Assembly (NCBI GenBank): GCA_037176725.1
Contig: JAZBRS010000029.1
Span: 123,475,001 to 123,539,000, forward strand
Length of the DNA: 64,000 bases
Source of the DNA: Posidonia oceanica
Taxonomy: Eukaryota > Streptophyta > Magnoliopsida > Alismatales > Posidoniaceae
Direction: 5' to 3'
Shown piece after piece: positions 11,476 to 21,177 of this stretch; the first letter of the stretch is position 1, and the number at the start of each line of letters is the position of its first letter. Position numbers and translations under genes: made by a program. A model generated the notes under the pieces. The model was not told where the DNA came from. It worked only from the letters and a program-made list of their open reading frames with translations, and did not search any database.

Positions 11476-11800
11476 TGGGAAGAGGAAAAGAGAGAAAGAA
11501 AGGAAGAAGGAAATAAAGAAAGAGAGGAAGGGAGGAAAAGAGATTAAAGATTGAATAGCATGGGATAAGATAAAAATAAAATAAAATAAAGATAAAATAG
11601 AGGGAAGAGAGGAGAATAAGGTGGGCCCATTGGAGAGCAAGAAGAGAGGAAAGAAAGAGAGGAAAAGAAGGAGAAGGAGAAGGAGGATAAGGAGGAGAGA
11701 GAAAAGAATAATTAGGAGAGAGAAAAAGGATAATCAGGAGAGAGAAAAGTATAATTGGAAGAGAAAGAAGGTGTAAGGCTTGGGTTTGGAAGGGGGTTTG
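11476..11800. repeat. Purine-rich tract in the LTR of A
   Basis: Almost continuous A/G with repeats of aggagagagaaaag-like words. The following 11800-12089 holds more gggttt words and the LTR end. No gene. Confidence 0.6.
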
Positions 11801-12089
11801 TGTGTGTGTGACCTAGGGCTTCTAGGGTTTGACCTAGGGTTTAATCTAGGATTTTCTAAGGTTTTAAATGGGATTTTTGAAGGGTTTTTTGGAAGGTTTG
11901 GGGTTTAGGGTTTAAGGAGGGTTTGGGTTTGGTTTGATGGTTTGGTTTTAGGGAATGATACTGGTTTTGGAATGGGAGAGAGTTTAGGGTTAAAGGAGGG
12001 TGAGCTTCCTGACCTCAGAACCAGTTCCAGAGTGCTTCCAGAGTGTCCCCAGCCAGCTGTGACCCCTTGGCTAAAATGGGGTGTCTACA

Positions 12090-12572
12090 GCTGCGTCTTA
12101 CATAAGACGCTGTCTCAGGCCGCGTCTTACGCCCCAAAGAGACTAGCAGCATTAGACGCTGGAATTTCTACGTCTTACATAAGACACGGGCATATCCAGA
12201 GTCCAACGGCCCAGAGTAGATTTTGGATGTTTTTCTGGATTTTTTGGTTGGGCTAGGCTTGGGCTTGGGCTTGGAATGGGCTTAGGCTTGGTATTGGGAT
12301 TAGGCGTGGATTTAGGCTTGGGTTTTAGGCTTGGGTTTGGTATTGGTTTTAGGATTAGGCTTGGGTTTAGGCTTGGTATTGGGATTAGGATTGGTATTGG
12401 GATTAGGCTTGGGTTTTGGATTGGTTTTAGGATTAGGCTTGGGTTTAGGCTTGGGTTTTGGACAAGGCTTAGGTTTGGGTTTGGGTTTAGTGAATAAGTG
12501 GGGGCCGCCACGACCGAGAACATTCCTGGCAGAAAACTACCGACAAAGGACTACAAAATCGGAGTGTCTACA
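12090..12572 (-). repeat. Remnant of the 3' LTR of element B
   Basis: Matches 45956-46433 of B's 5' LTR: gcgtcttacataagacgc, then the same spacer, the G-rich minisatellite (12245-12495) and the end ggagtgtctaca. The rest of this LTR is displaced by element A, which inserted in the middle of one of the twin-hairpin units. Confidence 0.88.
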
Positions 12573-12574
12573 AA

Positions 12575-12588
12575 TGCCCCTCCCTGAG
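12575..12588 (-). other. Polypurine tract of element B
   Basis: On the minus strand CTCAGGGAGGGGCA lies just upstream of the LTR start TGTAGACAC. The same tract stands at the same place in element C (28216-28226). It is the usual primer for plus-strand DNA synthesis. Confidence 0.75.
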
Positions 12589-12929
12589 CGAGGTCGAGGG
12601 AACCAAGGCCGCTGCTTAGAGTTGACAAGACACCACGACAGTAGTCAGTGGGAAGCAGTGGCGTGAGTCACTTATCCAGCGAATGCACCGAAAATCATGA
12701 CTCGTTGCCAAAATGCAAATTCTAAATGTAAATGCTAGGATGCAATGCTGATGCTAATCCTGTAATGCTGATGGCATGTTGGTGCTCATAAGCGCTAAAG
12801 TTCGCTAGGGGTGCACGAGCAATGCATGTGTATGTAATGCTAATGTGGATAATGTGATGTTGCGAATTGCTAAGCTCTGTCACTCTAAGCGATCGAAATA
12901 TGGATGCAACTACCTGGCAAGTTATGCAA

Positions 12930-14205
12930 AAGGATTATAAGATAAGTTTCAGACTTATCAGCCGGAAAAGGGATGATGTGATAAGTTTCGGACTTATCGA
13001 CCAGAATAGATAAGTTTCGGACTCATCAACCGAAATAGATAAGTTTCAGACTCATCAACCGAAATAGATAAGTTTTGGACTCATCAACCGAAATAGATTA
13101 GTTTCGGACTCATCAACTGAAATAGATAAGTTTCGGACTCATCAACCGAAAAAGGAGATAGATAAGTTTCAGACTTATTAGCCAGAAAAGGAGATAGATA
13201 AGTTTTGGACTTATCGATCGGAAAAGGAGATAGATAAGTTTCGGACTTATCATCTAGAAAAGGAGATAGATAAGTTTCGGACTGATCACTCGGAAAAGGA
13301 GATAGATAAGTTTCGAACTTATCAGCCATAAAAGGTGATAGATAAGTTTCGGACTTATCGGCCGGAAAAGGAGATAGATAAGTTTTAGACTTATCAGCCA
13401 GGAAAAGAGGTATGATAAGTTTTGGACTTATTGACCGGAAAAGGTGATAGATAAGTTTCGGACTTATCGGTCAGAAAATGAGATAGATAAGTTTCGGACT
13501 TATCAACCAGAATAGGAGATAGATAAGTTTCGAACTTATCAGCCGGAAAATGAGATAGATAAGTTTCAAACTTATCGGCCGGAAAAGGAGATAGATAAGT
13601 TTCAGACTTATCAGTCAAAAAATGAGATAGATAAGTTTTGGACTTATCAGTCGGAAAAGGAGATAGATAAGTTTTGGACTTATCAGCCAGAAAAGGAGAT
13701 AGATAAGTTTCAGACTTATCAGCCGGAAAAGGAGATAGATAAGTTTCAGACTTATCGGCCGGAAAAGGTGATAGATAAGTTTCGGACTTATCGATCGGAA
13801 AAGGAGATAGATAAGTTTCGGACTTATCGGTCGGAAAAGGAGATAGATAAGTTTCGGACTTATCGGCTGGAAAAGGAGATAGATAAGTTTTGGACTTATC
13901 AGCTGGAAATGGAGGTATGATAAGTTTCAGACTTATCGGCCAGAAAAGGTGATAAATAAGTTTCGGACTTATCGATCGGAAAAGGAGATAGATAATTTTT
14001 GGACTTATCAGCCGGAAAAGGAGATAGATAAGTTTCAGACTTATCGGCCGGAAAAGGTGATAGATAAGTTTTGGACTTATCGGCCAGAAAAGGAGATAGA
14101 TAAGTTTCGGACTTATCAGTAGGAAAAGGAGATAGATAAGTTTCGGACTTATCGGTCGGAAAAGAGGATAGATAAGTTTCGGACTTATCAACCGCAAAAG
14201 GATTG
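12930..14205 (-). repeat. 36-bp palindromic tandem array (3' region of B)
   Basis: More than 30 units, each containing gataagtttcggacttatc, a 7-bp inverted repeat around ttcgg. In the main part (about 13160-14200) the period is exactly 36 bp, for instance between unit starts at 13701 and 13737. The left end (12990-13150) has shorter 27-bp variants with cggactcatcaaccgaaa. Because 36 is a multiple of three, the minus strand stays open for 293 codons (13394-14275) as a 12-residue repeat. I regard that frame as a by-product. Arrays between pol and the 3' LTR are known in Tat-lineage elements such as Retand. Confidence 0.9.
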
Positions 14206-14650
14206 ATAATGGGAATACCAAAACCCGTTGACAGTTGGGGGTGTCAGCCCGATGCACAGGATAAGACGATACCAATGGGCAACACTGATGCCCCTGGTAT
14301 CAAGAAAATGTGACAGACCTGCGAGTCTATCGGTCAAGAGGAGTGGCGACAAGTCATCAAACTTGTCTGCTGGAAAGTTAGACAATATGACGGATGTCAA
14401 ACAAGTAGTTTGGGGTTCCAGCCCGGCGCTAGACAGTTTGACGGGCGCCAACCGAGTAGTTTGAGCTACCAGCCCAGTGCTAGACAGTTTGACGAGCGTC
14501 AACCAAGTAGTTTGGGCTAGCAGCCCGGTGTAGAGGATAAGACCAAGGAGAGATGCCCCCGGTGGAAGTACTGTCCCAACTAGTTCATCCAGAAAGCAGT
14601 TGGCCTGCCCCTGGTTGAGAACTGTTTGATGCCTTGCAAAGTCGAGAAGG
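14206..14650 (-). repeat. Block of gggctnccagccc-type motifs (3' region of B)
   Basis: Three successive copies of a motif with a cagtttgacg.gcg.caa core, agtagtttgggcta and agcccg (about 14390-14535). They follow segments built around gataccaatgggcaac and atgcccctggtatc. The same order of modules is present in C (29816-30345) and, on the opposite strand, in F (47840-48890). Confidence 0.7.
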
Positions 14651-14654
14651 AGAG

Positions 14655-14925
14655 TAAAGAAGTGATTGATGCATGCATGATTTATGCAAAGTTTGGTGCA
14701 TGATTGATTTATTGTGTTGAATATGCATGATTTATGCAATTTCTGTTGAAGATGCATGATTTATGCAACTTTATTGTTTGTAGATGCATGATTTATGCAA
14801 ATTTTGTTGTATGCATGACTTATGCAATTTTGTTTGTAGATGTATGACTTATGCAAATTTTGTTTATATGCATGATTTATGCAGTTTTTGGTTGTAGATG
14901 CATGGTTTATGCAATTTTTGTTTTT
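14655..14925 (-). repeat. tgcatgatttatgca palindromic tandem repeat (B)
   Basis: About nine units of roughly 30 bp, each with tgcatgatttatgca (5-bp arms tgcat/atgca) followed by a T-rich spacer. The homologous array in C is at 30345-30585. Confidence 0.85.
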
Positions 14926-15639
14926 ATGTAATTTGCTGCCCTCAGCTTTTGGAATGCTAGGAATGCCTAATATATAGGAAAGAGTAGTCCTCAACTCACG
15001 AGACTCGACCTGGACTCCTAGACTGTAGGTGGCTCTCTGGAATGGACGGTGTCTCAAAGGGTGGTGTTTCTGGTGGTGTGGTGAGAAACAAAGCTCCATA
15101 CCAAACTCTCAAGGACCTACACCTACTCTTTTATTTTTCATTGCCATTTTTTTACTCCCTCATAGGTTTGCAGGTTTACTCTATCCCTGGCTTGGAGGTA
15201 AAAAACGCCTGGTCTGGTGCTGGGGAGCTGCTGCAAGACAGCGGTGGCTAGTCTCTATAGGATTTGAGGGCTTTCCAAGCGTATGCTCCTACTCCTCTCC
15301 AATATAAGTCGTAGGGATAGGACTATTCTGCTCACCTCTCTCTCTAGGGCTGACTTCTATCTTCAACTTCTGTCTTCCTTTTTTTATGCCCTTTTATTGA
15401 TTGATTTTTTTTGTTTGATAGCCATTTTTTTTTGTTCTTTTGCTTTTACTCTCACTCTCGGCCTATCATTTTCTTTCCCTTTGGAGGTATAGGTCCTATG
15501 AGGAGTTTGGACATTTCACTCTGTTCTTTATTGGATGGTGGCTCCCTCACTTGCTAGGACATCTAGGTAGTGTCAACTGAGGAGGAACGAACTCCTTCCC
15601 AAGCAGGCTAGCTATTCCGATTTTCGTCATCGGGCATGA
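14926..15639 (-). other. Conserved 3' non-coding segment of B
   Basis: No gene. Closely similar to 30600-31365 in element C, including ggaatgctaggaatgcct, ctctggaatggacggtgtct and pyrimidine-rich tracts, so it is an inherited part of the element's 3' region. Confidence 0.65.
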
Positions 15640-15750
15640 TTATCATGAATGAGGATTTTTTGCTTATCATGAATGAGTATGATTGATTTTGATTTTTCTT
15701 TTTGATTATCATGAATGAAGATGATTGATTTTGATTTGTTTTTTTTTTTT
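15640..15750 (-). repeat. atcatgaatga repeat (B)
   Basis: Three to four copies of attatcatgaatgaagatga with T-rich spacers. The word tcatgaatga contains the palindrome tcatga. The matching array in C is at 31366-31535. The stretch 15751-15929 after it is non-coding. Confidence 0.7.
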
Positions 15751-15929
15751 ACTAATGCTGCTACAAATGCATGTTGATTTTGCATGCTGCAGAAATGCTA
15801 AAAAAGAAAGGTATGCAATGCCAAGAATGTATACAAATGCAATTTTCAAATGCATGACTGTGAAGCAATGAATGCATGGAATAAAACAGAAAAGAAGAAG
15901 ACTCTACAAGGCAAAGATACAGCCTCGGG

Positions 15930-17780
15930 TCATTGGTAATACTTCATGAGGTAGCAAGAATTGACCGGTCCTGACTGCTCAACCTAGTCCATGTCCTCAA
16001 GGATCGCCGCACCACCGAAAAGGATCTGCTTGATAATGAAAGGGCCGCGCCAATTGGGCCTGAATTTGCCACGGGTGTCAGGCAGATGAATAGCCCGCAA
16101 GACTAGATCACCGGGAGCGAGATTTCGAGGTCTGACCTTCTTCAGATAAGCTCTGGCCATGCGCCTCTGATAGCATTGGGCATGATGCATGGCTTGCAAT
16201 CTGTGCTCGTCGATCAGATTCAGCTGGGTGCAGCGGTCTTCAATCCATTCTGCCTCCTTAGCTCAGCTTCTCGTAGAATCCGGAGTGATGGGATCTCTAC
16301 CTCAATAGGCAAAACAGCCTCCATGCCATACACGAGTGAATATGGAGTTTCCCCCGTTGATGTCCGGACTGACGTTTTGTACGTCCAAAGTGCATATGGA
16401 AGCTTGTCGTGCCAATCCTTATGAGTCTCAGCCATTTTCTTCAGGATTTTCACAAGGATTTTGTTGGCTAAATCAACTGTGCTATTCATCTGTGGCCGGT
16501 AAGGTGAGGATCATGGATGCTTAATCTTGAAGCTTTGGAGAAAATCCTCAATCCTCTAGGTTATGAAGTTCTTGCCGTTATCAGATATGATGGCGTGCAA
16601 GACCCCATACAGGGCAATGATGTTGTTCCTGATGAACTTTTCCGTTGCTGCGGCGGTGACAGTCTTGTACGAGGCTGCCTCCACCCACTTAGTGAAGTAG
16701 TCAATCGCCACATGGATAAAGCAATGACCATTGGAGGCTGCAGGATGAATAGCCCCGATGACGTCAATTCCCCATGTAGAGAAGGGCCATGGTGATGACA
16801 TGCTGTGCAATTACTGTGGGGGAGCATGAATGAAGTTTCCATGGATCTGGCAGTTGTGGCATCTGCGCACAAACTAACAGCAATCTACTTCCATGATTGA
16901 CCAGAAATAGCCCTGAAGCATGATCTTCTTGGATAGCAACACACCATTCATATGAGGGCTGCATGTCCCTACATGAACATGGAGCATCAGTGTGTTGGCT
17001 TCTGTCTTGTCCACACAGTGAAGGAGCATCTGATTGTAGGATCTCCTATAAAGGTGTCCTGCTGCTAGCACATATCTTGATGCCAGACGCGCCAAAGTCT
17101 TCTTGTCGGCTGCTGAAACACTGGGTGGAAGTCTGCCAGACTCCAGGAAGGTTTGGATGTCATGGTACCATGGGAGATGATCTGAGGGGTCCACCTCTTC
17201 AATGCTCATGCAGTGTGCAGGCTGCTCTACATGTATGACTGACACATCCACAGCATGGTCCTCTGATATGGAGAGCCAAGATGCTAAAGTTGCCAGCGCA
17301 TCTGCATAGGCATTCTTGGTTCTACTCATGAAGGTGAAACGGATCTCCTCGAATTCTTCAATGAGCTTCAGAAGGTACTCATGATATGGCACAAGCTTGG
17401 GGTCCCTGGTCTTCCATTCTCCATTGACCTGGGATATGACGAGCATCGCATCCCCATATACTCTCAACTATCGCACGCCGTGCTCAAGTGCGACTTGGAG
17501 TCCCAGGATGCATGCCTCGTATTCAGCTTCATTGTTGGTGCACTCAAAGGTCAATTTTCTCGAAAAAGGGATCCACTGACCCTGTGGTGATCCGAGAACT
17601 GCACCAATGCCTCTGCCCCTTTATTGACAATGCCATCAAAATACACATGCCAATGCTGCTTGTCCTCGGGACCCTCTAGCTCCGAGTCCTCCATGGCAAA
17701 AAGGATGTCCTCGTCAGGGAACTGGGTCTGGAGGGGCTGATACTCAGGTAGGGGTAAGTCAGCCAAGTGGTCTGCCATTG
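15930..17780 (-). pseudogene. pol: pol of B, part 3: archaeal-type RNase H and integrase
   Basis: The integrase would insert element cDNA; the second RNase H is a Tat-lineage hallmark. The aRNH starts near 17640 (HWHVYFDG) and shifts frame inside the domain. Its second half (16874-17467) carries YGDAMLVISQ and NAYADALATLASW. The integrase zinc region follows (GYFWSIMEVDC, then CHNCQIH after a TAG at 16874). The catalytic core has WGIDVIGAI and ISDNGKNF (16556-16810), then GETPYSLVYGMEAVLP (16220-16489) and the C-terminal part (15984-16199). The frame then reads through a TAG at 15984 to a TGA at 15930. At least four frame changes and several stops make it non-functional. Confidence 0.85.
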
Positions 17781-19260
17781 CCTACCCCTTCATCAGCTTC
17801 TGTGTGACGAAAGTGATGTCGTATTGGGACAACAACACTTGCCACTTGACGCATCTGCCTACTAGTGCTAGCTTTTGGAAGAGGAATTTCATCGGATCAT
17901 GCCGGCATAGAAGTAGGACAGGGTACGCCATCATGTAATGTCTCAATCTTTGTGTGGCCCAGACAAGGGATAGACAATGGTGTTGTACTTGGCTTCGCAG
18001 TCATTGAACTTCTTACTAAGATAGTGGATGGCCTGCTCCTTACGACCTGACTCGTCGTGTTGGCCCAAGACTGCACCCATGGAATGCTGAGTGGTGGAAA
18101 GATAGAGAAGCAGAGGTCTCCCCAGCGTGGGAGGCACCAAAACAGGAGGCTTGACCAAGAGCTGCTTGATCTTGTCAAATGCAACCTGGCACTCGACATT
18201 CCAGCTGATCTACGCATTCTTCCATAGAAGCTTGAAGATCGGCTCACAAATGAGCGTGAGCTGTGCTATGAACCGACTAATATACTGTAGGTGCCCCAAC
18301 AGTCCTCTGACTTCCTTCTCAGTTGCAGGGGGAGGCATGTCAATGATTGCTCTAGCCTTGCTGGGGTCCACCTCAATTCCCCTATGGCTGATGATATAGC
18401 CCAAAAGCTTCCCAGAAAAAACTCCAAACACACATTTGTTGGGGTTGAGGCGAAGCTTGTAGCGCCTACGGCGATCAAAGAGCTTTCTCAGGCAGGATAG
18501 GTGATCCTCGGACTTTTTGGACTTGGCGATCATATCGTCCACATAAACCTCGACCTCCTGGTGCATGAGGTCGTGGAACAATGCAGTCATGGCTCGCTGA
18601 TATGTCGCCTTTGCATTCTTGAGTCCAAAAGGCATCACTCGATAGTAGAAGACTCCCCATGGAGTGATGAAGGATGTCTTTTCCATATCCTCCTCTGCCA
18701 TTCTGATTTGGTTGTAGCCTGAGAAGCCATCCATGAATGAAAGCATCTTGTGTCCCGTAGTATTGTCAATTAGGATATCAATGTGTGGCAGTGGGAAATC
18801 ATCCTTAGGACTCGCCTTGTTCAGGTCCCTGTAATCAATGCACATGCGGACCCGACCATCCTTCTTGGGTACCGGCACGACATTTGCAAGCCATTCTGGG
18901 TATAGGACAACCTTGAGGAAATTGACATTGTGTTGCTTCACAATTTCCTCCTTGAGCATCAACAGCCATTGCAGACGCCATCTTCTGAGCTTCTGCTTGA
19001 TGGGTTTTGCATCCAGCTTAAGTGGCAAGTTATGCACCACTATCTCAACATCGAGGCCAACCATGTCGTCATAACTCCAAGCGAATACATCTGCATATTC
19101 CATAAGGAATGCAATGAATTCTGCTCTAGCCTGGGGTGTCAACTTGGCACTGTTGTGGACCTCCTTGACCTCTTCGGTTGTGCTGATGTTGATAACCTCT
19201 GTCTCTTCTTCAACATGGAGGTTTGGCCCTTCAGTGTCATCGTCATAGGGCTAGAATTCA
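17781..19260 (-). pseudogene. pol: pol of B, part 2: reverse transcriptase and RNase H
   Basis: Copies element RNA into DNA. The open part 18210-19142 holds CIDYRDLNKASPKDDFPLPH, the catalytic YVDD and the fingers/palm motif VMPFGLKNA, all intact. A TAG at 18210 stands where C has CAA. The RNase H domain continues (17943-18158) until a 10-bp deletion near 17978, relative to C, shifts the frame. The sequence is otherwise very close to C, so B and C belong to the same family. Confidence 0.9.
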
Positions 19261-21177
19261 GGCGTCGCTTCTTCTTCTACGACTACATCTTCCTCTTGAC
19301 CATCCTCTTCTTTGTACGCAATAAGTTCTGAGAGGATCTCCTTCTCGAAAATCGGATCAATGACATCGAAGGAGAGGATGTGCTCGGTGCTCTACCCTTG
19401 ACACTTCAAAATGGTCATGCTGACTCTGGTGTTCTTATATCGGCACTGCGCGACCTCTACCCCGGTAGCCTCTGGACCTGCTGATAGACCAGGTCACTCC
19501 ACTTCTACTACCTCTACTGTGTTTTTGGGGTTTTCCAAATTTTTTGATTTTTTTGGATTTTCTGATATGTACATAGGTGATGTAGGAATCTGGTGGCTGT
19601 CCTTCTCGTGACTGATCTGACTGTTGCTGCCTGGGTCACTGCCCAAACCTAAATTGGCATTTTTTTTTCACCCCCACCACACTTGAGGTGGGGTTTGGGC
19701 TAAACATACCATCTAGACCCTCCTCCCAATTGCGGAGTGATCAACTCGTCGGGTCTAGTGGATGCAACCTCTGACTCTTCCAAGACCATGATAGCTGAGT
19801 GGTCTTGCTATTGGCTGGAACAATCAGGCTCGCATTCTGTGAGTACCGCATTTCCCTTCGTCAGCGCGTGCTGCTCTACGACATCCTCTGCCAATACAGT
19901 AAGATGCTCTTGGAACAAAAGTTCCAAGTCACTGAGCTGGCTGTCCATTTGGGCCTCTACAACTGCACCCTCATCCTCATCTAGATTAAAATCAAGGTAG
20001 TAGGCTTCGACCACTCCTGGGGCCACATGCTCGTTCGTCTGGACCTCCCTATTGGTCCGGTCTATCTCTGTCACATGCTCCTCGTCTAAGTAGAAGTCCT
20101 CAATGTAGACCCACTCCTCCATCAGAAGTGGGGAAGTCTGGTGCAATCCTGGCCGTGCGGAAGTCTAACTTTGGTTGGGATCGAGAGTACCTGCACTGAT
20201 GAAGTTGGTGAGATCCTATAGAATGATCAGCTTTCTGTTCTTTGAGAGCGTGAATCCATCCTTGTGAGGCTACCAGTCGTAGCCAAGTCGTTCGTTGTCT
20301 CTCCTCTCTGCTGCTGGAATAGGCTCGGCGATCCCCTGGCCGTACCGCTCGAGTGGTGTCCCCATCTCATAACCCCAATGGCGACATAAGTTCTCGAACA
20401 TCAAAGAAGGGTTGGAACTAACAGCCAGGCTGGCAAGTTCGAGATCTGGAATGAAATTAACTGGCTCAAATCGGTGACACGATAAAGAATATCGGAGGGT
20501 TTAGGGTCGAATTGGATAATCTGTAAAGAGACAGAAGAGACAGCCTCAACTTTCTCCTTATCAATGTTTTCCGCCATAACGACGACAACATCGTCACCCC
20601 AACGGAACTTGATCATGCGATGGAGAGTTGAGGGGAGCACTTGATGCTTGTGGAGCCAAGGGTGCCTAAGCAGGAGGTTAAAAGAAGGCTCAAGATCAAC
20701 AATGTAGAACTCTACATCGAAAACAACAAGTCCTTTGGTGAGGGGAATTATTAGAATCCCCAGCGCATCGTGGTGCGTGTTATCAAAGGAAGTCATTCCC
20801 TTTGTAGCTGGTGTAATGTCCTCGGCTTTGAATCCGAGTCGGCTTGCTGTGCGCAAGGGACAAACATTAAGGCCTGCCCCATTATCAACCAATGTCAAGG
20901 GAATACGGAAAGTCTGGTACTATACCATGATGAACAGGGGTTGGTTATGGTTTATCCCCGCCGGAGGCAATTCATCACTTGAAAAAGAGATGACTTGCGG
21001 AACCGCAATCATGCCCACCATGGTCTCGAGGGCAGCAGGCTCAATGGTCAGGGAGACATGGGTAGCCTGGAAAACTCTAAGAAAGGCCTCCCTATGCTCT
21101 GAGGATGTGTGGATGAGATCCCAGATGGAAATATCAGCCTTCACCTTCTTCAATTGAGCAGTGATATCAACAGAAGG
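19261..21177 (-). pseudogene. pol: pol of B, part 1: retropepsin, G-patch-like segment and acidic linker
   Basis: The protease would cleave the polyprotein. TLVDNGAGLNVCPL (about 20880) occupies the active-site position, with Asn in place of the usual Ser/Thr of D-S/T-G. LRHPWLHKHQ is the flap/C-terminal hydrophobic part. A TAG at 20920 stands where C has CAG. Downstream, WGYEMGTPLERYGQGIAEP followed by LGYDW resembles a G-patch. An acidic, low-complexity linker (19800-20146) leads to RT. The DNG form is common in Tat-lineage proteins as I know them, so it is not decay specific to this copy. Confidence 0.75.

Larger units (their letters stand above)
1..12089 (-). mobile_element. Element A: left-truncated Tat-lineage Ty3/gypsy retrotransposon
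   Basis: Reading on the minus strand, a 5' LTR (3494-12089) is followed by a primer-binding site (3475-3492), a leader and a gag region running off the left edge. The LTR starts TGTAG and ends GTGTCTACA on the plus strand, the same terminal pattern as the LTRs of elements B and C. Immediately outside its right end (12090) the sequence continues as the middle of a B-type LTR, so A inserted into B's 3' LTR. The expected 5-bp duplication would be gctgc at 12090-12094, with its partner beyond the window. Pol and the 3' LTR are outside the window. Confidence 0.85.
3494..12089 (-). repeat. 5' LTR of element A, very long, with nested insertions
   Basis: Bounded by TGTAG (3494) and TGTCTACA (12089). 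Removing the LINE and the two SINEs leaves about 5.8 kb, unusually long but within the range known for Ogre-type elements. Contents along the plus strand: the conserved box around ggtgttaggcacccccaac (near 3868), a 91-bp tandem repeat (4139-4500), dispersed ATGCAAAT-type motifs (5180-6560), a GC-richer block (6640-7350), a G-rich block and purine tract (7380-7980), an AT-rich part (7980-8395), telomere-like motifs with the SINEs, a second purine-rich tract (11476-11800), then the end. No host gene is seen. Confidence 0.75.

Noticed and set aside
12152..12666. Gly/Leu-rich and Pro/Asn-rich frames (also at 46089-46479 and 43018-43263)
   Set aside because: Translations of the G-rich minisatellite in LTRs; low complexity and no start context.
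12930..14205. CRISPR array
   Set aside because: Contiguous tandem units without unique spacers, in plant retrotransposon DNA.
13394..14275. Long minus-strand open frame as a repeat protein gene
   Set aside because: The frame exists because the 36-bp DNA unit is a multiple of three. The homologous array in C has no such frame.
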